From Shinella fusca (lineage in GTDB: Bacteria; Pseudomonadota; Alphaproteobacteria; Rhizobiales; Rhizobiaceae), in assembly GCF_014203155.1 (NCBI RefSeq), contig NZ_JACHIK010000007.1, positions 124,001 to 188,000 on the forward strand: 64,000 nt of DNA, given 5' to 3'. Positions within the stretch are counted from its first letter, which is position 1. Each line of letters begins with the position of its first letter. A program made the position numbers and the translations under genes. Positions 18,162 to 26,032 of this stretch are shown here, in pieces. A model generated the notes under the pieces. The model was given only the letters and a program-made list of their open reading frames with translations, was not told the DNA's origin and did not search any database.

Positions 18162-18966
18162 GGTCGTCGTCTCCGCCCGCGATCATCTCGGCGAGGATTG
18201 CGGCGAGCCGCTTTCCGCCGACCGGGGCCATGTCCTTGGTTTCGTGATGGCTGAGTTCGCCGCCCGTCATGCCGGCGCCGAAATTGGTGATGACCGAGGC
18301 GGCGGCGACCCTGAGGCCGAGATGGCGGGCGATCAGCACTTCCGGCACGGTCGACATGCCGACGGCATCGGCGCCGAGCACGCGCGCCATGCGGATTTCC
18401 GCCGGCGTCTCGAAGCTCGGCCCGGAGAACCACATGTAGACGCCGCTGGAGAGCGGGATGCCGAGCTTTTCCGCCGCCCGCTCCATGCTTGCGGCGAGCC
18501 CGGCATCATAGGCATTGGTCATGCCGACGAAGCGGTCATCGCCGGCAAGGCCGATCAGCGGATTGGTGCCGGAGAAATTGATGTGGTCGGAAATGCGCAT
18601 CACCGAGCCGGGCGGCATGTCGTCCCGCAGCGATCCCGCCGAATTGGTGAGGATCAGCGAGGTGACGCCGAGCCCCTTCAGCACCTCGATGGGCGTGCGC
18701 ATGGCATTGGCGTCGCCGCTCTCGTAGTAGTGCACGCGGCCGGAGAGCACGATGACGGGGACGGCGCCCAGATGGCCGATGACAAGCTCGCCGGCATGGC
18801 CCGAGACGGCGCTGACCGGAAAGCTCGGCAGGTCGGAGTAAGAAATGCGCAGCGGATCGGTGATCGCTTCCACCAGCGAGCCGAGGCCGGAGCCGAGCAC
18901 GATGCCGTGGCGCGGCGCGACGCCGCCGAGGCGCGAGATGAGGAGGTCGGTCGTCGTGGCGCTCAT
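18154..18966 (-). CDS. Purine nucleoside phosphorylase (trimeric, PNP/MTAP type)
   Basis: 270 residues. It phosphorolyses inosine/guanosine-type nucleosides. The low-molecular-mass trimeric class is shown by GIVLGSGLGSLVEAI (phosphate loop), LSGRVHYYESGD, LTNSAGSLRDDMPPGS and GPSFETPAEIRMARVLGADAVGMSTVPEVL, like PunA/XapA and unlike hexameric DeoD. The start ATG 18966 overlaps the stop of cdd (ATGA), and its own stop overlaps deoC by 8 bases. Confidence 0.94.
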   Translation of the reverse strand: MSATTTDLLISRLGGVAPRHGIVLGSGLGSLVEAITDPLRISYSDLPSFPVSAVSGHAGELVIGHLGAVPVIVLSGRVHYYESGDANAMRTPIEVLKGLGVTSLILTNSAGSLRDDMPPGSVMRISDHINFSGTNPLIGLAGDDRFVGMTNAYDAGLAASMERAAEKLGIPLSSGVYMWFSGPSFETPAEIRMARVLGADAVGMSTVPEVLIARHLGLRVAAASVITNFGAGMTGGELSHHETKDMAPVGGKRLAAILAEMIAGGDDDHA

Positions 18967-19355
18967 CCGATCACGTCCGTTGCAAAGCCATGCGGCAGAA
19001 GCTCTTCCATCGTCATGGTCTTCTTCACGCCGGTCTCGTCGCAGAGGTAGATCTGCGTTTTCGCCGAGGCGAATTCGGCGATCTTCTGCCGGCAGCCGCC
19101 GCAGGGCGGGCAGAGCGGCAGCTTCTCGGCAATCACCGCCATCTCGACGATCTTCGTCGCGCCGGCCATGATCATGTGGCTGATGGCGGTGGGTTCGGCG
19201 CACCAGCCCTGCGGGAAGGAGATGTTCTCGATATTGGCGCCGGCATAGATTCTCCCGTCCTCGGCACGGATGGCCGCGCCGACGGGGAATTTCGAATAGG
19301 GCGCATAGGCGTGGGCCATCGCCGCGCGCGCCGCCTCGAAGAGGTCGTGGGACAT
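18963..19355 (-). CDS. cdd: Cytidine deaminase
   Basis: 130 residues, the homotetrameric type. It deaminates (deoxy)cytidine to (deoxy)uridine. Zinc site: Cys52 with the catalytic Glu54 in CAEPTA, and Cys85/Cys88 in PCGGC. APYSKFPVGAAI is the nucleoside-binding loop. It starts two bases after the permease stop and overlaps the following phosphorylase gene by 4 bases, which places it in the import-and-salvage operon. Confidence 0.96.
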   Translation of the reverse strand: MSHDLFEAARAAMAHAYAPYSKFPVGAAIRAEDGRIYAGANIENISFPQGWCAEPTAISHMIMAGATKIVEMAVIAEKLPLCPPCGGCRQKIAEFASAKTQIYLCDETGVKKTMTMEELLPHGFATDVIG

Positions 19356-19357
19356 TT

Positions 19358-20329
19358 CTAGCGCTCCTTGACGTAGGGCACGCCGCCGGCCTTCGGCGGA
19401 ATGGCCTTGCCGATGAAGCCCGCAAGCAGGATCACCGTGAGGATATAGGGCAGCGCCTGCATCAATTGTACCGGCACCTTGCCGATCAGCGGGAAGGCGT
19501 AGCCCTGGTAGCGGATGGCGAAGGCATCGAGGAAGCCGAAGAGCAGGCAGGCGAAGAGGATGTTCTTCGGCCGCCACTTGGCGAAGATGAGGGCGGCGAG
19601 CGCGATATAGCCCTTGCCCGCCGTCATGCCCTTGGTGAAGCCGGCATTGGCCGCAAGCGAGAGATAGGCGCCCGCCACGCCGCACAGGATGCCGCAGCAG
19701 ATGACGGCGCGGTAGCGCAGCCAGATGACGGAGATGCCGGCGGTATCGACCGCGCCCGGATTTTCCCCGACGGCGCGAAGGCGAAGGCCGAAGCGCGTGC
19801 GGTAGAGGATCCACCAGCTCGCCGGCACCATCAGGAAGGCGAGATAGGTGAGGGGCGAGTGGCCGGAGAGGAGGTCGGAATAGACCTGCCCGAGGATCGG
19901 CACGTCGCGCAGGCTGTCGGCGAAGGGCAGCTTGATCGTGCCGAAGCGGCCGTCCGCCGAGAGCGCGGGCGTGCGCCCGCCCTGCTTGAACCAGGCCTGG
20001 CCGAGGATGACGGTGGCGCCGGCGACGACGAAGTTGATGGCGACGCCCGAGACGATCTGGTTGCCGCGCTGGGTGATCGAGGCATAGCCGTGCACCAGCG
20101 AGAGCAGCACGGAAATGAGGATGGCGGCAAGCAGCCCCATCATCACGGACTGGGTGATGTAGGCGACGGCGCCGGCGGCGAAGGCCGCGCCCAGCATCTT
20201 GCCTTCGAGGCCGATGTCGAAGACGCCGGCCCGCTCGGTGAAGAGGCCGGCGAGGGCGGCGAGGATCAGCGGCGTCGAGACGCGGACGGTCGACTGCGCA
20301 AGCTCGATGAAGACCTGAAAGAGTTCCAT
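19358..20329 (-). CDS. Nucleoside ABC transporter, permease subunit 2
   Basis: 323 residues with 8-9 hydrophobic helices. It belongs to the BPD_transp_2 permease family (LAALAGLFTERAGVFDIGLEGKMLGAAF and RAVGENPGAVDTAGISV are signatures of the YufQ/NupC-type subunit). It pairs with the permease encoded immediately upstream to form the inner-membrane channel. The gap to that gene is 3 bases and to cdd 2 bases. Confidence 0.92.
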   Translation of the reverse strand: MELFQVFIELAQSTVRVSTPLILAALAGLFTERAGVFDIGLEGKMLGAAFAAGAVAYITQSVMMGLLAAILISVLLSLVHGYASITQRGNQIVSGVAINFVVAGATVILGQAWFKQGGRTPALSADGRFGTIKLPFADSLRDVPILGQVYSDLLSGHSPLTYLAFLMVPASWWILYRTRFGLRLRAVGENPGAVDTAGISVIWLRYRAVICCGILCGVAGAYLSLAANAGFTKGMTAGKGYIALAALIFAKWRPKNILFACLLFGFLDAFAIRYQGYAFPLIGKVPVQLMQALPYILTVILLAGFIGKAIPPKAGGVPYVKER

Positions 20330-20332
20330 GGT

Positions 20333-21466
20333 TCAGGCTCCCTTGGTGGCGGCGACGTCGCTCGTCTTCGGCGAGAGCCCGAGGACGATGCGCGTGATGG
20401 CCGGGCGGAACATGTGCTCCAGCGCGCCGGCAAAGAGGATCACCAGGCCCTGGATGATGACGATCATGTCGCGCGAGATGGAGGGCATCTCGAAGGAGAT
20501 TTCCGCGCCGCCCTGGTAGAGCATGCCGAAGAGGAGGGCGGCCGGGATGATGCCCGCCGGATGCGAGCGGCCCATCAGCGCCACGGCGATGCCGACGAAG
20601 CCGGCGCCCTGCACGAAATCGAGCTGCATGCGGAACTGCTCGCCCATGATCGGGTTCAGCGCCATCATGCCGGCGAGCGCGCCGGAGAGCATCATGGTGA
20701 TGATGATGATCTTCGCTTCCTTGATGCCGGCATAGCGGGCGGCGGCAGGGCTGTGGCCCATGGTGCGCATCTCGTAGCCGAGCTTGGTGCGCCAGATCAG
20801 CACCCAGACGCCGAAGGAGACGAGAAGCGCCAGCAGGAAGGAGATGTTGAACGGCGCCGAGCCGACGGAAAGGCCGAAGATCGACATCAGCCAGTCGAGC
20901 TTGGGAAGCTGCCCACCCGCATCGAAGGTGCGGGTTTCGAGCGACATGGAGCCGAGCGGCTTGAACACCTTGTTGAGCAGGTAGTTCATGAGGCTGGCGG
21001 CGATGAAGTTGAACATGATCGTCGTGATGACGATATGGCTGCCGCGCTTGGCCTGCAGCCAGCCGGGAATGAGCGCCCAGAGCGCGCCGAAGAACGAGGC
21101 GCCGACGATGGCGATCGGGAAGACGAGATACCAGGGCAGCGTCCGGTCGAAGGCAAGGCAGGCGAGCGCCACGCCGATGCCGCCGATATAGGCCTGCCCC
21201 TCCGTGCCGATGTTGAAGAGGCCGCAATGGAAGGCGACCGCGACGGAAAGGCCGGTGAAGATGAAGGTCGTCGTATAGTAGAGCGTGAAGCCGATATATT
21301 CGCCGCGCCCGAAGGCGCCGTTGATCATGTGGTAGGCGGCTTCCAGCGGGCTTTCGCCGACGATGAGCACGACGAGGCCGGAGATCAGGAAGGCGACGAC
21401 GAGGTTGACGAGCGGGATCAGGCCGTATTCGGCCCAGGCCGGCAGTTTCGCATAGGGTACGCTCAT
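20333..21466 (-). CDS. Nucleoside ABC transporter, permease subunit 1
   Basis: 377 residues with about ten membrane helices, BPD_transp_2 family, YufP/NupB type (FHCGLFNIGTEGQAYIGG; RAMGHSPAAARYAGIKE-like coupling loop TMGHSPAAARYAGI). The ATG overlaps the stop of the ATPase gene by 4 bases, indicating translational coupling. The heterodimer with the next gene would import nucleosides, as judged by the BMP binding protein and the salvage enzymes downstream. Confidence 0.92.
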   Translation of the reverse strand: MSVPYAKLPAWAEYGLIPLVNLVVAFLISGLVVLIVGESPLEAAYHMINGAFGRGEYIGFTLYYTTTFIFTGLSVAVAFHCGLFNIGTEGQAYIGGIGVALACLAFDRTLPWYLVFPIAIVGASFFGALWALIPGWLQAKRGSHIVITTIMFNFIAASLMNYLLNKVFKPLGSMSLETRTFDAGGQLPKLDWLMSIFGLSVGSAPFNISFLLALLVSFGVWVLIWRTKLGYEMRTMGHSPAAARYAGIKEAKIIIITMMLSGALAGMMALNPIMGEQFRMQLDFVQGAGFVGIAVALMGRSHPAGIIPAALLFGMLYQGGAEISFEMPSISRDMIVIIQGLVILFAGALEHMFRPAITRIVLGLSPKTSDVAATKGA

Positions 21467-22998
21467 TCCGCGGCCTCCTTCGGGCCTTCCACGCCGGCCA
21501 TCAGCAGGCCGAGTTCACCTTCGGATGCCTCGGGCGTGCGCTCGCCGACGATGCGGCCGGCGAACATGACGAGGATGCGGTCCGACAGCGCGCGGATCTC
21601 GTCGAGCTCCACCGAGACGAGCAGCACCGCCTTGCCCTGGTCGCGCATCTCGATGATGCGCTTGTGGATGAATTCGATGGCCCCGACGTCGACGCCGCGC
21701 GTGGGCTGGCCGATGATCAGCACCTCGGGGCCGCGCTCCATCTCGCGCGCCAGAACGATCTTCTGCTGGTTGCCGCCGGAGAAGTTGGCGGTTTTCAGCC
21801 GCGGGTTCGGCGGGCGGATGTCGTAGGCGGTGATCTTCTCTTCCGCGTCGGCGCGGATCGCGTCGACGTCGAGCAGGAAGCCCTTCCGGTATTTCGGATC
21901 GTCGTGATAGCCGAGGATGGCGTTCTCGCTCTCGTCGAACTTCAGGACGAGGCCGACATGGTGGCGATCCTCCGGCACATGGGCAAGGCCGCGCTTGCGC
22001 AGCGCCGCCGGGTCGGCATCGCCCGTCACGTCGATTGCGCTGCCGGAAAGCAGCACGGTGCCCGAGGCCGCCCGGCGGATGCCGGAGATCGCCTCCAGCA
22101 GTTCCGACTGGCCGTTGCCGGCAACCCCGGCGATGCCGACGATCTCGCCGGCGCGGATATCGAAGGAGACGTCGTCCACCATCGTCACGCCCCGGCTGTC
22201 GCGGACCGTGAGGTTGCGGACGGAAAGCTTGACGTCGGCGGGCTTCGCCTCGCCCTTTTCCACGCGCAGCAGCACGCGGCGGCCGACCATCAGCTCGGCC
22301 AGCTCCTCCACCGAGGTCTCCGTCGTCGTGCGCGTCGCCACCATCTCGCCGCGGCGCATGACGGAGACCTCGTCGGTGATCGCCATGATCTCGCGCAGCT
22401 TGTGGGTGATGAGGATAACGGTCTTTCCCTGCTCCTTGAGCTGCTGGAGGATGCGGAAGAGGTGATCGGCCTCCGCCGGCGTCAGGACGCCCGTCGGCTC
22501 GTCGAGGATGAGGATATCGGCCCTGCGGTAGAGGGCTTTCAGGATCTCGACGCGCTGCTGGATGCCGACCGGCAGCTCCTCGATAACGGCGTCCGGATCG
22601 ACCTCCAGCGCATATTCCTTTTCGAGCCGCTTCAGCTCCGCGCGCGCCTTGGTGATGCCGGCATTGAGGATCTGGCTTTCCTCCGCGCCGAGCATGATGT
22701 TCTCCAGCACGGTGAAATTCTCGACCAGCATGAAGTGCTGGTGGACCATGCCGATGCCGGCGGCGATCGCCGCGTTCGGATCGCGGATGTCGACCTTGCT
22801 GCCGTCGATCAGGATGTCGCCGTGGTCGGCCTGGTAAAAGCCGTAGAGGATCGACATGAGGGTGGATTTGCCGGCGCCGTTCTCGCCGATGATGCCGTGA
22901 ATGGTGCCCTTGCGGACCTTCAGGTTGATGTTCCGGTTGGCGTGGACGAGGCCGAAGCTCTTGTCGATGCCCTTCAGTTCGATTGCCAATTCGCTCAT
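21463..22998 (-). CDS. Nucleoside ABC transporter, two-domain ATPase
   Basis: 511 residues with two ABC modules, as in sugar/nucleoside importers. The N-terminal module has Walker A GENGAGKST and Walker B ILILDEPTGVLTPAEADHLF, where an ordinary signature motif is replaced by LPVGIQQRVEILKAL. The C-terminal module has the degenerate P-loop GVAGNGQSELL and signature FSGGNQQKIVLARE, usual for this family. It is peripheral at the inner membrane. First of the seven contiguous genes down to deoA; the binding-protein gene lies further upstream beyond slyX. Confidence 0.94.
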   Translation of the reverse strand: MSELAIELKGIDKSFGLVHANRNINLKVRKGTIHGIIGENGAGKSTLMSILYGFYQADHGDILIDGSKVDIRDPNAAIAAGIGMVHQHFMLVENFTVLENIMLGAEESQILNAGITKARAELKRLEKEYALEVDPDAVIEELPVGIQQRVEILKALYRRADILILDEPTGVLTPAEADHLFRILQQLKEQGKTVILITHKLREIMAITDEVSVMRRGEMVATRTTTETSVEELAELMVGRRVLLRVEKGEAKPADVKLSVRNLTVRDSRGVTMVDDVSFDIRAGEIVGIAGVAGNGQSELLEAISGIRRAASGTVLLSGSAIDVTGDADPAALRKRGLAHVPEDRHHVGLVLKFDESENAILGYHDDPKYRKGFLLDVDAIRADAEEKITAYDIRPPNPRLKTANFSGGNQQKIVLAREMERGPEVLIIGQPTRGVDVGAIEFIHKRIIEMRDQGKAVLLVSVELDEIRALSDRILVMFAGRIVGERTPEASEGELGLLMAGVEGPKEAAE

Positions 22999-23162
22999 GA
23001 CGATCCGCTCTTACGGGGATTTGGGGCCGAAGGGCCGCGCTTCCGGCCTATCGGCTCGTAGTCTTGTTGCTTCCGCCGCTCTTGTCCAGCCCGATTGCGG
23101 GCAGGGTCCCGCGCCGCTATAGCTCGTGCCGCCGCCTCTGACCGGCAAGGAGGACCATGCCC

Positions 23163-23387
23163 ATGCCCGACCGTTCCGAAGAAACCCAGGCCGAGCGCAT
23201 CGCCCGTCTGGAGGAGCATGTCGCCCATCAGGCCAACACGATCGAGGAGCTTTCCGACCAGCTCGCCGAGCAATGGCGGGTGGTCGAGCAGCTTCGCACA
23301 AAGCTCGACCGGCTGACGGAACGGTTCCTCGTGCTGGAAGAAGGGTCGCTGGAAGCCCCGGCCGTCACCCGTCCACCGCACTATTGA
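23163..23387 (+). CDS. slyX: SlyX family protein
   Basis: 74 residues from ATG 23163, which is 8 bases after AAGGAGGA; ATG 23157 (two more codons) is only 2 bases from it. A short coiled coil (ERIARLEEHVAHQANTIEELSDQLAEQWRVVEQLRTKLDRLTERFL) ending in PPHY matches SlyX, a small conserved protein of unknown function. Curiously it is transcribed against, and located inside, the nucleoside transporter gene order, between the binding-protein and ATPase genes. Confidence 0.88.
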   Translation: MPDRSEETQAERIARLEEHVAHQANTIEELSDQLAEQWRVVEQLRTKLDRLTERFLVLEEGSLEAPAVTRPPHY

Positions 23388-23403
23388 GGCCATGAGACGG
23401 AAT

Positions 23404-23431
23404 CGGCCCGCCTGCTTGCGCAGACGGGCCG
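23404..23431. terminator. Hairpin between convergent slyX and BMP genes
   Basis: CGGCCCGCCTGC and GCAGACGGGCCG pair with one mismatch around a short loop. There is no T tract on either side, so it may be a weak bidirectional terminator. It lies 17 bases past slyX and 19 bases past the stop of the binding-protein gene. Confidence 0.5.
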
Positions 23432-23450
23432 GTGATCTGGCCGATGCCGC

Positions 23451-24443
23451 TTAGTAGGGGCAGGTCTCGTCCGACATGTAGTCGTGGACCTGTACCGTGC
23501 CGGCGATGATGTCGGCGCGCGCCTTGTCGATGGCGGCCTTCATTTCCGGGGTGATGAGCGGGGCGTTGTTCTCGTCCATGGCGACGTCCACGCCGCCTTC
23601 CTTGAGGCCGAGCACGTTGATGCCGGGCTTGAACGTGTCGTTCTTGGCCGACATGAAGGCGTCGTAGACGGCAACGTCCACGCGCTTGACCATCGAGGTC
23701 AGCACCTTGCCGGGCTGCAGGCCGTTCTGGTTGGAATCGACGCCGATGCCGAGCTTGCCCGCGTCGGCCGCAGCCTGCAGGACGCCGACGCCCGTGCCGC
23801 CCGCGGCATGGTAGACGACGTCGGAGCCCTGGTCGAACTGCGACTTGGCGATCTCGCCGCCCTTGACCGGGTCGTTCCAGGCGTCCGGCGTCGTGCCCGT
23901 ATAGGCTTCGAGCACGTTATAGTCCGGGCCGAGCGACTTGGCGCCGCCGATATAGCCGCAGGCGAACTTGTGGATCAGCGGAATGTCCATGCCGCCGACG
24001 AAGGAGACGGTCTTCGTCTTGGAGGCCATACCGGCGAGGATGCCGGCGAGCCACGAGCCTTCCTCTTCCTTGAAGACGACCGAGCGGACGTTCGGCTTGT
24101 CGAGCACCATGTCGATGATGGCGAACTTGGTGTCCGGATATTCCGCGGCGACCTTCTCGAGCGCTGCGGACCAGGAGAAGCCGGCCATTACTATGGGGTT
24201 GTTGCCGTCGCCGGCAAAGCGGCGCAGCGCCTGCTCGCGCTGGGCGTCGTTGGCGATTTCGAAGTCGCGGTATTCGATGCCGGTCTCGGTCTTGAACTTT
24301 TCCGCGCCGTTGAAGGCTGCCTCGTTGAACGACTTGTCGAACTTGCCGCCGAGGTCGTAGATGATGGCCGGCTTGATGTCCGCGGCGAGCGCGCTGGCCG
24401 ACATCGCAGCGGTGGCAAGAAGGGTGAGAAGGGTTTTCTTCAT
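23451..24443 (-). CDS. BMP-family nucleoside-binding protein of ABC transporter
   Basis: 330 residues with a Sec signal peptide (MKKTLLTLLATAAMSASALA, probable cleavage before ADIKP). The mature part is a BMP/PnrA-like periplasmic binding protein: IIYDLGGKFDKSFNEAAFNGAEKF, FIGG-like SFVGGMDIPLIHKFACGYIGG and VVYHAAGGTGVGVLQAA. PnrA-type proteins bind purine nucleosides. Same strand as the transporter and salvage genes, but separated from the ATPase gene by slyX on the other strand. On the reverse strand a TATAAG box lies about 30 bases ahead of the start. Confidence 0.93.
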   Translation of the reverse strand: MKKTLLTLLATAAMSASALAADIKPAIIYDLGGKFDKSFNEAAFNGAEKFKTETGIEYRDFEIANDAQREQALRRFAGDGNNPIVMAGFSWSAALEKVAAEYPDTKFAIIDMVLDKPNVRSVVFKEEEGSWLAGILAGMASKTKTVSFVGGMDIPLIHKFACGYIGGAKSLGPDYNVLEAYTGTTPDAWNDPVKGGEIAKSQFDQGSDVVYHAAGGTGVGVLQAAADAGKLGIGVDSNQNGLQPGKVLTSMVKRVDVAVYDAFMSAKNDTFKPGINVLGLKEGGVDVAMDENNAPLITPEMKAAIDKARADIIAGTVQVHDYMSDETCPY

Positions 24444-24595
24444 TGTGCAGCCCTGTTCGCTATTGATCTTATAGGGACCTTCCGGGCGGCGCGTGAAACA
24501 GCGCGCACGGAGCCACCGACCCCTTTCCCTCGGGTCAGGCTGGCGGCATCCTTGCACGGCTGCTGGAAAAATTCACCAGAAATTTTTCAGTTGGT

Positions 24596-24649
24596 AAAAA
24601 ATATGGCCGCTGCAGGCAAAGGGTTTCCCCTTCCGCTGTAGCGGCCATA
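24596..24649 (-). terminator. Terminator-like hairpin downstream of msrA
   Basis: On the reverse strand the arms TATGGCCGCT (24649-24640) and AGCGGCCATA (24611-24602) pair over 10 bp, with an inner AAGGG/CCCTT stem, and are followed by TTTTTT (24601-24596). It sits 22 bases after the msrA stop, so it probably ends msrA transcription. It also precedes the BMP gene, so a role in that leader cannot be excluded. Confidence 0.6.
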
Positions 24650-24671
24650 ACCTCTTGGAATAACGGCGCTA

Positions 24672-25322
24672 TCAGCCGATGGCGCAGGAAACGCCCGTGC
24701 CGCGCAGGCCGCAATAGCCGCCCGGATTCTTGGCGAGATACTGCTGGTGCGCCTCCTCGGCGAAGTAGAACGGACCGGCCTCGGCGATCTCCGTCGTGAT
24801 GCGGTCCGTGCGCCCGGCCGCCGTCAGCGCCGCCTGGTAGGCGTCGCGCACGCGGCGCGCCGTCTCAAGGTCGCCCGCGTCCCCGGCATAGATCGCCGAG
24901 CGGTAGGTCGTGCCGATATCGTTGCCCTGGCGCATGCCCTGCGTCGGGTCGTGCGCCTCGAAGAAGGCCTTCAGTAGGGTTTCGAGCGAGACCTTTGCCG
25001 GATCGTAGACGACGAGCACGACTTCGGCGTGGCCGGTGAGCCCCGTCGTCGTCTCGTGATAGGTGGGGTTCGGCGTGAAGCCGCCGGAATAGCCCGATGC
25101 CGTCACCCAGACGCCGGGGATCTGCCAGAGCAGCCGCTCGGCGCCCCAGAAGCAGCCCATGCCGAGGAGCACCGTGCGGTAGCCCGCCGGATAGGGCCCC
25201 TTTAGCGGATGGCCGTTCACGAAATGGGTTTCGGATGTCGCAATGGGCTCGTGGCGGCCGGGCAGGGCTGCCTCGGGCGCGGGCATGGCGGTCTTCTTGT
25301 TGAACATGTCGATCAGGAACAT
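24672..25322 (-). CDS. msrA: Peptide methionine-S-sulfoxide reductase A
   Basis: 216 residues. It reduces methionine-S-sulfoxide in proteins. The catalytic motif [13 protein letters not shown] carries the active Cys, and [14 protein letters not shown] and GHAEVV are MsrA hallmarks. The C-terminal [15 protein letters not shown] holds the resolving Cys residues. The ~45-residue N-terminal extension ([17 protein letters not shown]...) is common in rhizobial and E. coli-type MsrA. A small membrane-protein gene lies 35 bases upstream on the same strand. Confidence 0.96.
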   Translation of the reverse strand: MFLIDMFNKKTAMPAPEAALPGRHEPIATSETHFVNGHPLKGPYPAGYRTVLLGMGCFWGAERLLWQIPGVWVTASGYSGGFTPNPTYHETTTGLTGHAEVVLVVYDPAKVSLETLLKAFFEAHDPTQGMRQGNDIGTTYRSAIYAGDAGDLETARRVRDAYQAALTAAGRTDRITTEIAEAGPFYFAEEAHQQYLAKNPGGYCGLRGTGVSCAIG

Positions 25323-25357
25323 TCTGGCCTCCCTGGCCGGACTTGGAGAAACGGGCT

Positions 25358-25675
25358 TTACGCGGTGAAGCGGCCCGCGACGGGCGGCCGCCTGTAGGCG
25401 ATCACCCAGAAGAACAGCGAAACGATAAGCAGCACGGCGAAGGCCGGCTGCGAAAGCACCCACATGGCCGCCGGATCCCACGCATAGGGAAAGTTGCGCA
25501 TGATGCTGTCGGCGACGAGGGCGATCGTATCGGGGCTCGCCGTGCTCCAGGCGACGGCAAGCGGCGTCAGCACCGGCTCGGAAGCCGAGACCGACTGGAT
25601 CGCGTCGATCGTGCCGGCCATGATGGCGACGACGAGGGCGAAAAGGCTGATGGCCTTGAGGACGAACCGTATCAT
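25358..25675 (-). CDS. Conserved small membrane protein of unknown function
   Basis: 105 residues. Two hydrophobic segments (~5-25, [23 protein letters not shown]; ~72-92, [23 protein letters not shown]) suggest a two-helix inner-membrane protein with a short loop between ([33 protein letters not shown]) and a basic tail YRRPP. I do not recognise a named family with a function. It lies upstream of msrA on the same strand and may be co-transcribed with it. Confidence 0.7.
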   Translation of the reverse strand: MIRFVLKAISLFALVVAIMAGTIDAIQSVSASEPVLTPLAVAWSTASPDTIALVADSIMRNFPYAWDPAAMWVLSQPAFAVLLIVSLFFWVIAYRRPPVAGRFTA

Positions 25676-25809
25676 CGCGCCCTCCCGGCGCAGCCCGCGA
25701 GCGGCAATTCCGCCCCGCTTTCTTCCTGCCTATAGATAGGAAGACGGCCGGCCTTGCGCAATCCTTCGCCGCAGCGCGGGAAATCCTTCAAGTTTCTGTC
25801 AGAAAGCGG

Positions 25810-25837
25810 TTGATCCCGCTGCAAACCTCGGTATATA
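25810..25837 (+). promoter_or_regulatory. Promoter of tRNA-Ser
   Basis: TTGATC (25810-25815) and TATATA (25832-25837) with a 16-base spacer. This predicts a leader of about 60 bases before the tRNA. Confidence 0.55.
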
Positions 25838-25907
25838 TCGCGCCGTCTCGCCGGAATGGAAACAGGAAAGCGATCCGCGCCGGACTGACCGCCGGCAGCG
25901 AGCGGAC

Positions 25908-25997
25908 GGACAGGTGGCCGAGTGGTTGAAGGCGCACGCCTGGAACGCGTGTATAGGGGAAACTCTATCGAGGGTTCGAATCCCTCTCTGTCCGCCA
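25908..25997 (+). tRNA. tRNA-Ser (anticodon GGA)
   Basis: A 90-base class II tRNA. The acceptor GGACAGG (25908-25914) pairs with TCTGTCC. The anticodon stem CACGC/GCGTG encloses CTGGAAC, giving anticodon GGA. A long variable arm is followed by the T-loop GGTTCGAATCC, and CCA is encoded at 25995-25997. The TadG-like gene converges on it 35 bases downstream. No duplicated 3' end (att-like repeat) is apparent nearby. Confidence 0.97.
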
Positions 25998-26032
25998 TCC
26001 CTTCCCAAATCATTGATTTTTAATGCGTGCCG

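Noticed and set aside
19466-21826. 786-codon forward open frame opposite the nucleoside transporter genes
   Set aside because: Antisense to two permease genes and the ATPase gene, all with clear family motifs. The predicted product is low-complexity and charged with no homology pattern, so it is a shadow frame.
24444-24671. Possible purine riboswitch in front of the nucleoside-binding-protein gene
   Set aside because: The main hairpin (24602-24649) is followed by a T run in the direction of msrA transcription and is best read as the msrA terminator. No three-way junction with conserved purine-aptamer loops is visible.
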